Assembly: GCA_021730905.1 (NCBI GenBank)
Contig: JAKFYK010000025.1
Location: 145,377-209,376 of the forward strand
Reading direction: 5' to 3'
Source of the DNA: Betaproteobacteria bacterium
GTDB taxonomy: Bacteria > Pseudomonadota > Gammaproteobacteria > Burkholderiales > SG8-41
DNA length: 64,000 bases
Part shown: positions 34,012 through 42,878 of the stretch, piece by piece
How positions within the stretch are numbered: position 1 is the stretch's first letter
Layout of the letters: the number at the start of each line of letters is the position of its first letter
Program-made: the position numbers and the translations under genes
Notes under the pieces: model-generated
Told to the model about the DNA's origin: nothing
The model's database searches: none
The model's input: only the letters and a program-made list of their open reading frames with translations

Positions 34012-34995
34012 ATGCATGCCATCATCGAAAATCGAGTATTCGTGCGCCTGATAGCAGGTAGCGGTCTCGCAGTGTGTACGGCCTGCGCGCTGGCGCAGCA
34101 AGCCTGGCCGAACCGGCCGATACGTCTTATCGTACCTTTGGCGCCGGGCGGCACCACCGACATACTCGCGCGCACCATGGGACCGCTGCTGACGGCGGGC
34201 CTTGGACAGCCGGTGGTGGTGGACAATCGCGGCGGCGCCGGCGGCGTGGTCGGCGTCGATGTGGTGGCAAAGGCGCCGCCCGACGGCTACACCATGCTGC
34301 TGATTTCCAGTGACACCTACACCGTCAACGCAGGTTTGTTTGCAAAGCTGCCTTACGATGCACGCAAGGATTTGAAATCCATTGCCATCCTCGCGGCCTC
34401 CCCCACCATGCTGAGCGTGCACCCTTCGCTGCCGGTACATTCCGTGCGCGAGCTGGTGGCATTGTCGAAGCAGCGCCCCAAGGACCTGAGTTACGGCGTC
34501 GGCGGCGCGGGCGGGCAGGTGCGCATGGAGATGATCAAAATGCAAACCGGCCTGCAAATCACTAACATTCCCTACAAAGGCTCGGGCCCTGCGCTCATCG
34601 ACTTGGTGGCAGGGCACATACAGGCGGGCTTTTTCAACCTGGTAGCAACCGCGCCGTTTGTCGACTCCGGCCGCGTGCGCGGCCTAATCATTACCGGCAG
34701 CAAACGCTCGGACCGTCTGCCAAAAGTGCCCTATGCAGCCGAAGCCGGCATCAAGGGCTTCGAGGAAAACGCGGGCTACATCATGATGGTGCCCAGTGCT
34801 ACGCCGGCAGAAATCATTGTGCGCCTGCACCGCGAGATCATCAGGACCTTGGGCACGCCAGAAGTCAAAAGCCGGCTTGCGGCGGAAGGCTCGGAAGTCA
34901 TCGGCAGTTCGACCGAACAGGCAACGGCGACGCTGCTGCGCGACCTCGACGTCATGACGGATCTGATCCGCCGCACAGGAATAAAACAACAGTAA
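34012..34995 (+). CDS. Bug/TctC-family solute-binding protein
   Basis: 327 residues from the ATG at 34012, with AGGAG eight bases before it; the longer open frame has no signal peptide. The signal MHAIIENRVFVRLIAGSGLA ends near ALAQ. Landmarks: LAPGGTTDILARTM, QPVVVDNRGGAGG, APPDGYTMLLIS, KLPYDARKDLKSI, TNIPYKGSGPAL and KVPYAAEAGIKG. It sits between the DOPA-dioxygenase-like gene and an ACMSD-type amidohydrolase on the same strand, likely one operon for an aromatic or dicarboxylic acid. Confidence 0.92.
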   Translation: MHAIIENRVFVRLIAGSGLAVCTACALAQQAWPNRPIRLIVPLAPGGTTDILARTMGPLLTAGLGQPVVVDNRGGAGGVVGVDVVAKAPPDGYTMLLISSDTYTVNAGLFAKLPYDARKDLKSIAILAASPTMLSVHPSLPVHSVRELVALSKQRPKDLSYGVGGAGGQVRMEMIKMQTGLQITNIPYKGSGPALIDLVAGHIQAGFFNLVATAPFVDSGRVRGLIITGSKRSDRLPKVPYAAEAGIKGFEENAGYIMMVPSATPAEIIVRLHREIIRTLGTPEVKSRLAAEGSEVIGSSTEQATATLLRDLDVMTDLIRRTGIKQQ

Positions 34996-35029
34996 ACACA
35001 GCACTAACCATCACAGGGAGCGCAGCAAA

Positions 35030-36094
35030 ATGCAAAAACCAAACAGTTCCATCAGAAAAGCATCGCCGGTGGTATTTACCGGCTGCGAGATGACCAATGG
35101 CATGCAGGCGGCTGCGGGCGGTCAGCGGCGGCACGTGTCGGTCAACGGCAAACGCGTGAAGACCATCGATGTGCATGCGCACTGCATCGTGCCGGAGGCG
35201 TTCGCGCTCGCCGGAAAAACTGCCGCCGATCATCAGTTTCCCGACCTCGATGAAGTGGGGACTAAGCGCATGGCAGCCATGGACCAGCAAGGCGTCGATA
35301 TTGAGGCGCTCAGCATCAACCCGTTCTGGTATCGCGAGAAGCGCGACCTCGCCGCCGAAATCTGCCGCATCCAGAATGAAAAGCTCGCCGAGATGTGCGC
35401 CCTGCATCCCGACCGGCTGGTCGCCTTCGCTTCGGTAACGCTGCAAGACCCGGCACTGGCTGTCGAGCAACTTGTGCATGGCGTGAAGAAGCTCGGTTTG
35501 CGCGGCGCGGCAGTCGGCGCAAGCTGTGCCGACCAGGAATTCTCCGACCCGAAGTTTCACCCGTTCTGGGCCAAGGCCGAGGAACTCGGCGTGCTGATTT
35601 TCATACATCCGCAAAGCACGCCCGAACTGAGCCGGCGCTTCAAGGGCAACGGCTGGCTCGCCAACACCATCGGTAATCCGCTCGACACCACCATCTGCCT
35701 GTCGCACCTGATTTTCGACGGCACGCTGGATAAATTCCCCAATCTCAAGCTGTGCTCGGCGCACGGCGGCGGCTACCTGCCGTCGTACGCGCCGCGCTCA
35801 GATCATCCGTGCCGCGTGGCGCCATGGCATTGCGACGCCAACGTCAAGCTGAAAAAGAAACCGACCGAATACCTGAAAACGATGTACTACGACACGCTGG
35901 TGTTCACGCCCGAGATGCTGCGCCATCTGGCGACCATGGTCGGCGTCAGCCAGTTGGTGATCGGTACCGACCATCCGATTCCGTGGCACGAGGATCCGGT
36001 TACGCACATCATGAATACGCCCGGTTTCACCGACGACGAGCGTATCGCCATGCTTGGTGGTACTGCGGCAAAACTGCTGGGTATCAAGCCGTAG
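35030..36094 (+). CDS. Amidohydrolase-2 family protein (ACMSD-like decarboxylase/hydrolase)
   Basis: 354 residues. Metal-binding motifs in family order: TIDVHAHCIVP (HxH), IFIHPQSTPEL, LCSAHGGGYLPSYAPRSD and GTDHPIPWHEDP. This is the aminocarboxymuconate-semialdehyde decarboxylase (ACMSD) type, which cleaves or decarboxylates ring-fission acids. The first 40 residues (NSSIRKASPVVFTGCEMTNG) precede the usual start and show no clear signal. It follows a Bug gene by 34 bases in the same direction, so it probably acts on the imported compound. Confidence 0.9.
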   Translation: MQKPNSSIRKASPVVFTGCEMTNGMQAAAGGQRRHVSVNGKRVKTIDVHAHCIVPEAFALAGKTAADHQFPDLDEVGTKRMAAMDQQGVDIEALSINPFWYREKRDLAAEICRIQNEKLAEMCALHPDRLVAFASVTLQDPALAVEQLVHGVKKLGLRGAAVGASCADQEFSDPKFHPFWAKAEELGVLIFIHPQSTPELSRRFKGNGWLANTIGNPLDTTICLSHLIFDGTLDKFPNLKLCSAHGGGYLPSYAPRSDHPCRVAPWHCDANVKLKKKPTEYLKTMYYDTLVFTPEMLRHLATMVGVSQLVIGTDHPIPWHEDPVTHIMNTPGFTDDERIAMLGGTAAKLLGIKP

Positions 36095-36233
36095 CGCGCG
36101 AGGCGCCCGGCTTTTCGAATGGCGCCCTGGTCGGCGAGACTGTCGTCGACTAGGCACACACCGGTCGGGCATCATCGCGTGCCGCGTTGCTCTGCATGTG
36201 CAAAGCCGCGGGCCGGTGACGCAACTTTCCCCG

Positions 36234-36782
36234 TTAGTTCTCGACCAGACCGCCGATGTCCGCAAGATCCGCTGCGAAGCGCAGATCGATCTTGCGCGCA
36301 TCGCCGCTCGTGCTCTTTTCATCACTGGTAAAACGGCCTTCCACCCGCTTCGCGGTATTAACCTTTACTGCGCTCGTGCCTATGCCCGACAAGTTCATAT
36401 TGGAGCCTGGAGGTTTAAAGAAATACAAACCCTTGATTTCCCCGCTTTGATCGACTTCAAATTGCGCATACGCCGTACTGTCGAGGTACGGCCCCCGTTG
36501 CAACGCCATTACCTTGCGCTCTTTTTTCAGCGCGGCGGTCATGGCTTTCTTGTCCAGCGGCGACTCACTCAAGATCACCACAGTCAGTTGTTTCTTATCG
36601 GAGTCTACGGCACGAAAAGCATAGATATCCTTGAAGGTGAGCGACACACGCTGAGATCCGATCGCTCCAACGAACGTGCCACCCGCAGAATCCGCTGCCA
36701 CCGCGGGCATGTTCCACGCCACCAGAGCAGCAAGAACGAAAAATAAGCCGAACTTTTGTATCCCGAAAAAAAGAGTCTTCAC
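36234..36782 (-). CDS. Secreted protein of unknown function
   Basis: 182 residues from a GTG at 36782 (VKTLFFGIQKFGLFFVLAAL..., signal peptide ending AVAA), with GGGAG seven bases upstream; a longer ATG start at 36857 adds only a non-conserved leader. The mature part has beta-strand-like segments (GGTFVGAIGSQRVSLTFKDI, QLTVVILSESPLDKKAM, TAYAQFEVDQSGEIKGLYFF) and ends DLADIGGLVEN. I recognise no family. It lies 81 bases after the MFS gene on the same strand. Confidence 0.7.
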   Translation of the reverse strand: MKTLFFGIQKFGLFFVLAALVAWNMPAVAADSAGGTFVGAIGSQRVSLTFKDIYAFRAVDSDKKQLTVVILSESPLDKKAMTAALKKERKVMALQRGPYLDSTAYAQFEVDQSGEIKGLYFFKPPGSNMNLSGIGTSAVKVNTAKRVEGRFTSDEKSTSGDARKIDLRFAADLADIGGLVEN

Positions 36783-36863
36783 GATATTGCTCCCAAGAAA
36801 GATGTACGTTCGGTTGCTGCCTCGATCAAATCCCAAAAAAGCTCCTTGAGCGTTCACGCCCGG

Positions 36864-38492
36864 TCAGTGAAAGAATTTTGCGACGATTTGCAAGGTGCGG
36901 TACACCCCCCAGGCTAGCGGAATTCCCACCGCAGCCCACGCTACCACCACCACAGGGCTCACCGCATCATGGCTACCCTCGCTGTCATGCGCAAGCTCGG
37001 AAACAGCTTCTTTTTCGTGCGCCAGGCGCTTTTCTTCGGCCAGCTCGGCGTCGGTCATGAACCACTTGTCGGCCAGCGGACGCACCATCAGGTTGCAAAT
37101 CAAGCCCACCATCAGCATGCCGGTGAGGATGTACATGGTCTGGTTATATACCTGCTCACGCGGCAACCCCAGGCTAAGCTGGTATTCACGCATGTAATTC
37201 ACCACGACCGGGCCCAACACGCCGGCGGTGGCCCAAGCCGTGAGCAGGCGACCATGAATGGCACCGACCATCTGCGTGCCAAAGATATCGGCCAGGTAAG
37301 CCGGCACGGTCGCAAAACCGCCGCCGTACATGCTCAGAATGACGCAAAACGCGGCCACAAACAATACGATACTGCCCGCCGCTGCGCTGCCCGGCACGCC
37401 AAAATACAACACAGCACCCAGCACAAAAAATACGACATAAGTAATTTTGCGGCCAAGCGTGTCGGACAGGCTGGCCCAGAAGAAACGCCCGCCAATGTTG
37501 AACAAACTCAGCAGCGCGGTAAAGCCCGCCGCCACGGTGGCAATGGCTGCCAGTTGCGTCTTGTCGAGTTCGTCAAACTTTTGGGCTACTCCGATCAGGG
37601 AGCCGCCAAACACCTCCTGCAGCATCGGCGAGGCCATGCCGATCACGCCGATGCCGGCGCTCACGTTCATGCACAACACCATCCAGATCAGCCAGAACTG
37701 GGGAATGCCCCAGACCTTGCTGACGTGAACGTGGCGTTGCGTGATCATTGCATTGCCGGCTTGCGCGAGTGGTGGTGTCCAGCCGGCGGGCTTCCAGCCT
37801 GTTTCGGGCACGCGGTAACCGAGCGCACCGGCCATCATGAAAACAAAGTACACCAGCGCCATCACCACCAAAGTCTGCGTTACACCGACGCTGGTCGGCG
37901 TGGCGAAAATCTTCATCAAATCAGCCGCCAGTGGTGAGCCAATCATCGCACCGCCGCCAAAACCCATGATGGCCATGCCGGTGGCCATGCCGCGGCGGTC
38001 AGGAAACCACTTGATCAAGGTCGACACCGGTGAAATGTAGCCCAGCCCGAGCCCGATGCCGCCAATCACCCCGGAGCCCAAAATCACTATCCAGAACTGG
38101 TGCAAGTAAACGCCCAATGCCGAGATGAGCATTCCGCCACACCAGCAAAATGCCGATACCACACCGGCCTTGCGCGGGCCGGCGCGTTCCAGCCAGCCGC
38201 CCCAGGTTGCGGCGCTGGATCCGAGCAACACGAAAAACAGCGTATACATCCAGCCCAGCGTTGAGATTTCCCAGTCGCAGGTGGTGGTGAACAGTTCGGC
38301 AAAAAAGCCGACATCGGGGCCACACGGGATGGCCTCTGTGATGCCCAACGCCCTGGACAGCGGCAACCAAAATACGGAGAACCCATACGCCATGCCGATA
38401 CACAAGTGGATCGCAAGCGCGGCGGGAGGGACCAACCATCGGTTGAAACCAGGTCCCGCGATGATGCGTTCTTTGTCCAGAAACCCTGGCAT
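36864..38492 (-). CDS. OFA-family MFS transporter (oxalate/formate antiporter type)
   Basis: 542 residues with twelve membrane segments and an extra long loop (VPETGWKPAGWTPPLAQAGN) in the middle, as in the OxlT/YhjX group. Signatures: GMAYGFSVFWLPLSRALG at helix 1, WFPDRRGMATGMAIMGFGGG, GRFFWASLSDTLGRK and AFCVILSMYGGGFATVPAYL. The C-terminal extension RLAHEKEAVSELAHDSEG is cytoplasmic, followed by one more hydrophobic stretch. A carboxylate exchanger is likely. It precedes the secreted protein of unknown function on the same strand. Confidence 0.9.
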   Translation of the reverse strand: MPGFLDKERIIAGPGFNRWLVPPAALAIHLCIGMAYGFSVFWLPLSRALGITEAIPCGPDVGFFAELFTTTCDWEISTLGWMYTLFFVLLGSSAATWGGWLERAGPRKAGVVSAFCWCGGMLISALGVYLHQFWIVILGSGVIGGIGLGLGYISPVSTLIKWFPDRRGMATGMAIMGFGGGAMIGSPLAADLMKIFATPTSVGVTQTLVVMALVYFVFMMAGALGYRVPETGWKPAGWTPPLAQAGNAMITQRHVHVSKVWGIPQFWLIWMVLCMNVSAGIGVIGMASPMLQEVFGGSLIGVAQKFDELDKTQLAAIATVAAGFTALLSLFNIGGRFFWASLSDTLGRKITYVVFFVLGAVLYFGVPGSAAAGSIVLFVAAFCVILSMYGGGFATVPAYLADIFGTQMVGAIHGRLLTAWATAGVLGPVVVNYMREYQLSLGLPREQVYNQTMYILTGMLMVGLICNLMVRPLADKWFMTDAELAEEKRLAHEKEAVSELAHDSEGSHDAVSPVVVVAWAAVGIPLAWGVYRTLQIVAKFFH

Positions 38493-38627
38493 TTGTATTC
38501 CCTTACTGCCTCACCCGAAAAGGTGGACGCAGCATCACCGTCCGTCAGTCGTTAAGCGAAATTTAATTCGAGCCTGACCTTATATCGCGCAACGGTTCGT
38601 GCACAACTGTTGGTAGTTCGCGCCGTG

Positions 38628-39383
38628 TTAGGCTAGCGCCATCGCAGAAATCGGAACGATTCGACGCTTTGGCATTGCATCATAGGTGCGGCCGTTCATT
38701 TCTCGGCCAAATTTGTCTTTCCGTACACCGCCCCATTGTTTAAAGAAAAATGCGATGTGGTGTTCTTCGCATTGCTCGCGAATATCTTGCGCCCACTTCT
38801 CCATCATTGGTCGCGCCTTCGGCCCCGACTCGCCACCAACAATAACCCAATGAATGCCCGTTAAATCAAGTTTGCTGAGTGGTCCGATTAGCGGCTCACA
38901 AGAGAGAAAGCGCACCGCGGCGGGCACGCGGCGCAAGTCGTCAATTCTGTGTAGTACGCGAGAATCTTCCACACTGACCCCCATCCAGACGTTCGCGGGC
39001 CATGGTAACCGTGACGACAGTTTTGCAAGCCGGCCAGCGCGTTTAGTCAGAACTTGATAAGTATGCTGTGGCGAAGCGGCCATGGTCTTGAATACGCGTT
39101 GAATAAATTCAAGCGGCACCGCTTCCTGAAACAAATCGCTCATCGAATTCACAAACACTGTGCGCGGTTTCTGCCACTGCAACGGTCGCTCGACAAGGTC
39201 TTCGTGTAAAGTGGGCTTAAATCCGTCGGGGTAACGTGAACTGCCCATTGCTTGCAATCGCTTCGCCATGCGCTCGGCATAGCAATGCTTGCAGCCCTGC
39301 GATATCTTGACGCAACCCGTCACCGGATTCCACGTCATTTCAGTCCATTCGATGTTCGATCTGCTTGCCACGCTGCGCCCCAC
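38628..39383 (-). CDS. Phage Gp37/Gp68-family three-Cys-motif protein (DUF5131)
   Basis: 251 residues from a GTG at 39383 (a GTG at 39371 is also possible). The family signature is SNIEWTEMTWNPVTGC then KISQGCKHCYAERMAKR, with cysteines 24, 31 and 34 giving the three-Cys motif, which suggests a 4Fe-4S cluster of radical-SAM type. Later landmarks: TVFVNSMSDLFQEAVP, WMGVSVED, RFLSCEPLIGPL and WVIVGGESGPKARPM, then FFFKQWGG at the C-terminus, as in phage Gp37/Gp68 proteins. It lies 15 bases after its partner TcmP. The DNA is visibly less GC-rich than its surroundings. Substrate unknown. Confidence 0.9.
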   Translation of the reverse strand: MGRSVASRSNIEWTEMTWNPVTGCVKISQGCKHCYAERMAKRLQAMGSSRYPDGFKPTLHEDLVERPLQWQKPRTVFVNSMSDLFQEAVPLEFIQRVFKTMAASPQHTYQVLTKRAGRLAKLSSRLPWPANVWMGVSVEDSRVLHRIDDLRRVPAAVRFLSCEPLIGPLSKLDLTGIHWVIVGGESGPKARPMMEKWAQDIREQCEEHHIAFFFKQWGGVRKDKFGREMNGRTYDAMPKRRIVPISAMALA

Positions 39384-39398
39384 TTTTAGCGTTCTACT

Positions 39399-40226
39399 TC
39401 AAAAATAAAAACCACGTTGCGTCAGATCGGACGCTGCGCTATTCCATATTTTATGCGCGAGGTCTTTCCTTGAAAACAAGATCAAGCGATACAACTCGGC
39501 TCGCCTGGCGTTCTTGAAAACAGGTCGATTCAAAGAAGGCTTTAATCCGGTTTGTTCCACCAGCTTGATCCAGTAGTTCTCAAACGCTTGCGGCGCTTCG
39601 CGCTTATTTAATTGCTTGGCAGGAACATGAACTCGCCAATTCGGTGCAACGAGGTCGAACGAACCGCCACCGTCACGGTATTGCGTGATCAGATTGCGTC
39701 GTAGGTCCATCAAACTAAAATGGGCGATGATGTCAACGTGCTTGAGTTTGGCTAACGCGCTGATTACCGAGAACTGCAGCAGGTTCAAGTTGAACGGGTC
39801 AAGCACTGCCAAATTGAGCCCCGAGTGATCTACGTGCTTAATTGCCTGAACGACAGTTTCGTGCGCAGGCCCCAGCAATAAAATTGGCTTGCCACCACGG
39901 CGGGAAATTCGCTCCGCACAAACCCTGAGGTTTTCCGAGTCGATATCGCCGATGATAAATTTCGTGAATGCCCCACCTTTCAGAATTGACTGACTAAATG
40001 CGCTGACAGCGCTACCATCCTGCCATTCCTTTCCAAAGCGTTCGTATACGCGCCCCGGACCGCAGAACAAGTCTATGTAAGTACGTTGGGAGAAATGAGT
40101 ACGGGCGGCCCAGCAAGCATCCACATAACGGCGAATGCGGTCCGTTTTATCGGTAGACCAAAATCCAACGGAAAGCGCGCGCAAGCCATCAATCGGATCG
40201 TCGACATATCTAACGCGCGAAGCCAT
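39399..40226 (-). CDS. tcmP: Three-Cys-motif partner protein TcmP
   Basis: 275 residues. The N-terminal GFWSTDKTDRIRRYVDACW and the methyltransferase-like loop TYIDLFCGPGRVYERF are hallmarks of TcmP, named for its co-occurrence with the Gp37/Gp68 three-Cys protein that follows it here. Further segments: AFTKFIIGDIDSENLRVCAE, LNLAVLDPFNLNLLQFSVI and DIIAHFSLMDLRRNLI; the fold is probably Rossmann-like but the activity is unknown. The two genes form a compact, lower-GC cassette with its own promoter (40262-40290). It is absent from the core-gene style of the flanks, suggesting horizontal gain. Confidence 0.9.
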   Translation of the reverse strand: MASRVRYVDDPIDGLRALSVGFWSTDKTDRIRRYVDACWAARTHFSQRTYIDLFCGPGRVYERFGKEWQDGSAVSAFSQSILKGGAFTKFIIGDIDSENLRVCAERISRRGGKPILLLGPAHETVVQAIKHVDHSGLNLAVLDPFNLNLLQFSVISALAKLKHVDIIAHFSLMDLRRNLITQYRDGGGSFDLVAPNWRVHVPAKQLNKREAPQAFENYWIKLVEQTGLKPSLNRPVFKNARRAELYRLILFSRKDLAHKIWNSAASDLTQRGFYF

Positions 40227-40261
40227 AACCTTTCCATGATCAAGAGCAGATAAGATTACTG

Positions 40262-40290
40262 ATTATATATACAGTTAACTAATTACCTAA
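40262..40290 (-). promoter_or_regulatory. Sigma-70-like promoter of the tcmP cassette
   Basis: On the minus strand TTAGGT (40285-40290), a 17-base spacer, and a perfect TATAAT (40262-40267), about 36 bases before the tcmP ATG. The region is AT-rich, unlike other intergenic DNA here. Confidence 0.6.
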
Positions 40291-40321
40291 GCTGAAATAA
40301 ACGATAAGTAGCAATGTATAA

Positions 40322-40337
40322 ATAAGTATTTGTTTTT
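40322..40337 (+). repeat. AT-rich border motif, copy C
   Basis: ATAAGTATTTGTTTTT, 20 bases beyond the stop of the XDH-type gene, identical over 16 bases to copy D at 53272. Confidence 0.65.
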
Positions 40338-40357
40338 AAACATATTTTTATTATGGC

Positions 40358-42655
40358 TCACTTCACCATCTGCATCGCTTGCCAAAGTTTCGACGGCGTC
40401 AGTGGCATATCCAGGTGCTTCACCCCTACCGGCCTAACAGCATCCAGCACCGCGCTGACGAGTGACGGTATCGATGCCGTGCATCCCGACTCACCCACCC
40501 CCTTGACGCCGAGCGGACTGACCTTGCTGGTGGTGGCATGTTCCTCACCGCGCAGTTCGGGCACCAGTCCCGCGCGCGGCATGATGTAATCCATGAAACT
40601 TGCGCTGAGCGGTTGCCCGGATTTCTGGTCGTAGACGATTTGTTCACCAAACACCTGGCCCGCACCCTGCACCACGCCGCCGTGCAACTGGCCTTCGACG
40701 ATGGCGTGGTTGATGACGACGCCGCAATCATCCACCGCACAGTACGACACGATTTGCGATGCGCCGGTTTCTCTGTCGATTTCAACTTCTGTGATATGAC
40801 AACCGTTGGGAAACGTCGAGCCAAATTTGCCTTCAGCCATGACGCTGATGGTCCTGGATTTTGCGAGTTCGGCGAGCTTGATCGCGCGCTTCGATTCGCT
40901 GGATTTGAATTCACCCTTTGCATACTGCACTTGCGACGGTTCGAGTTTCAACTCAAGAGCAGCAAGCGCCTTGCCTTCCTCGATCAGCTTTTGCGCTGCG
41001 AGGTAGCTGACGCTGCCCACGCCCACCGTGGTGCGCGAGCCGCCGGTGTGGTTGCCTTCGAGCTTGCTGCCCGGCGCGCACTGCACGACCTTCACCTTTT
41101 CCAACGGAATGCCCAGCGCAGTGGCGACGATGGTGCCCAGCGTGGTTTCGTGGCCGTGGCCCTGCGCCTTGGAGACGGTGTACAGCGTCACCGTGCCGCT
41201 GGCATCGAGCTGCATTTCCACTTCGTCCTTCGGCGCATTGCCGGCGCCGGAGGCTTCGATCACGGTGGAAATGCCGATGCCGCGCAGCTTGCCGACCTTG
41301 GCCGATTGCGCGCGACGCGCGTCAAAGCCCGCCCAGTCGGCAAGCACCAGCGCTTTCGACAGCACGCCCGGCAGATCGGCATTTTCGTAGACGGAACCGG
41401 TGGGCGTTTTGTACGGAAATGCATTCGGCGGAATGAAGTTGCGGCGACGCAGGTCGGCTTTGTCCATGCCCAGTTCGACAGCGGCCTGATCGACAAAACG
41501 TTCGACCACATAGGCGATGTCCGGTCGCCCCGCGCCGCGGTACGACCCGACTGGCGTGGTGTTGGTGAGCGGCACGCGAAACAACGCATACAAAGCAGGT
41601 ATGTGGTACACGCCGGTCAGGCAGGTGGTGGTGTTGCGGATATGCCCCGCGGAACCGGGCGTGAGATAAGCGCCCATGTCGGCGATCCAGTTGAGCCGAA
41701 AGGCGACAAATTTGCCGTCGCGATCCATCGCGAGTTCGCCTTCAGCGATGTTGCCGCGCCCGTGGTTGTCGGTGAGAAAACTTTCCACGCGCGAGGACAC
41801 CCATTTCACCGGCCGGCCGGAAGCCTTGGCGGCGATCATCAGCGCGCAGTATTCGGGGTAGGCCGGCGTGCGCTGGCCAAACCCGCCGCCGACATCGAGC
41901 GCTTCGAATATCAGTTTGTCTTCGGGCACCTTGGTCCACGACGACATCATCTTGCGCAGCGTGGTCACGCCCTGCATCACCACGTTGAAGTGGTACGAAT
42001 CCGCTGCAGGGTTGTAGGCAACCATGCATGCGCGCGGCTCCATCGGACTCGGTGTCACGCGCGTGGAGTCAACCTTGAGCCGCGTCACGTGCGCCGCGTT
42101 CTTGATGGCTTCTGCGACGGCGGCTTCGTTGCCGGTCTCGGTCTCGTACACCAGATTGCCGGGTACGGCGTCGTCGAGTTGCGGCGCGCCGGAGGCGAGC
42201 GCTTGTTCCGGATTGACGATGGCCTGGAGTTCTCGATACTCGACTTCCACCAGCTCGCCGGCATCCGCCGCAGCGTCAGCACTCTCCGCCACCACCAGCG
42301 CCACGGCCTCGCCGACAAAGCGCACCTTGCCATGCGCGAGCACCGGGCGATCCAGCGCGCACGCCTTCATGCCGCCCTTGCCCGGCGTGCCGAGCACATG
42401 TGCCACGCGCACATACCCCGCCGCAACCGCATCCGCGCCCGTGAACACGTGCGTGACGCCGCGATGCGCCAGCGCAGGCTTGATGTTGATCGACACGATC
42501 TCGGCATGCGCGTGATCGGAGCGCACAAAGTAGCCATAGAGCTGGTTCGGCGCACTCCAGTCGGCGGCATATTTGCCGGCGCCGGTAATCAGACGCTGGT
42601 CTTCTACCCGGCGGCCGTCGTGGCGATGTGCGTCATGTGTTGTGTGGGCGTCCAT
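40358..42655 (-). CDS. Xanthine dehydrogenase/aldehyde oxidase family molybdopterin-binding subunit (copy 1)
   Basis: 765 residues from the ATG at 42655 (AAGGAAAATATCAAC upstream). The start MDAHTTHDAHRHDGRRVEDQ is histidine-containing, then LITGAGKYAADW begins the usual CoxL/XdhB-type fold. Landmarks: ALDVGGGFGQRTPAYPEY, VGSYRGAGRPDIAYVVERFV and the C-terminal VKGVGESGCTASIPSLV with the conserved catalytic Glu. It binds Mo-pterin and would need 2Fe-2S and FAD partners, none of which is in the window. A close paralogue (copy 2, 43884) lies on the other side of an NHL-repeat gene. Substrate class (aldehyde, purine, N-heterocycle or CO-like) is not deducible. Confidence 0.9.
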   Translation of the reverse strand: MDAHTTHDAHRHDGRRVEDQRLITGAGKYAADWSAPNQLYGYFVRSDHAHAEIVSINIKPALAHRGVTHVFTGADAVAAGYVRVAHVLGTPGKGGMKACALDRPVLAHGKVRFVGEAVALVVAESADAAADAGELVEVEYRELQAIVNPEQALASGAPQLDDAVPGNLVYETETGNEAAVAEAIKNAAHVTRLKVDSTRVTPSPMEPRACMVAYNPAADSYHFNVVMQGVTTLRKMMSSWTKVPEDKLIFEALDVGGGFGQRTPAYPEYCALMIAAKASGRPVKWVSSRVESFLTDNHGRGNIAEGELAMDRDGKFVAFRLNWIADMGAYLTPGSAGHIRNTTTCLTGVYHIPALYALFRVPLTNTTPVGSYRGAGRPDIAYVVERFVDQAAVELGMDKADLRRRNFIPPNAFPYKTPTGSVYENADLPGVLSKALVLADWAGFDARRAQSAKVGKLRGIGISTVIEASGAGNAPKDEVEMQLDASGTVTLYTVSKAQGHGHETTLGTIVATALGIPLEKVKVVQCAPGSKLEGNHTGGSRTTVGVGSVSYLAAQKLIEEGKALAALELKLEPSQVQYAKGEFKSSESKRAIKLAELAKSRTISVMAEGKFGSTFPNGCHITEVEIDRETGASQIVSYCAVDDCGVVINHAIVEGQLHGGVVQGAGQVFGEQIVYDQKSGQPLSASFMDYIMPRAGLVPELRGEEHATTSKVSPLGVKGVGESGCTASIPSLVSAVLDAVRPVGVKHLDMPLTPSKLWQAMQMVK

Positions 42656-42708
42656 GTTGATATTTTCCTTGAAACAGATTGGATCGTATTGGAATAATGA
42701 AATGGCGA

Positions 42709-42721
42709 ATGGTAAACCGGG
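42709..42721 (-). promoter_or_regulatory. Leader motif shared by both XDH-type genes, copy 1
   Basis: CCCGGTTTACCAT on the minus strand 54 bases before the copy 1 start. The identical 13 bases occur 45 bases before copy 2 (46235-46247), and TTCAAGGAA follows near the start codon in both. It may be a promoter element or simply retained from duplication. Confidence 0.4.
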
Positions 42722-42878
42722 TGAGCGATTGGGGGCAGTCAAGCGACTTTTATTATGGTACGCCAATGGTAGATTTTAGTGCAGGGAACAGGTTTCGTTG
42801 GGAACCCTCACATTGTTTCATCCGGCGCTGTGTTATGGGCACCCGCCTACGCACGCTTTACACCGCATTGATGCGCAG

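Noticed and set aside
38600-38640. GTTAGGC at the end of the Gp37/Gp68 gene, hinting that the tcmP cassette is an integron cassette
   Set aside because: No matching second core site with attC spacing lies downstream, and the pair has its own promoter.
40538-42697. A long plus-strand open frame (about 720 codons) opposite the XDH-type gene, with similar long antisense frames at 43563-45470 and 14031-16049
   Set aside because: They mirror strongly GC-biased codons of the real genes on the other strand, are rich in His/Arg/Ala without domains, and have no ribosome sites.
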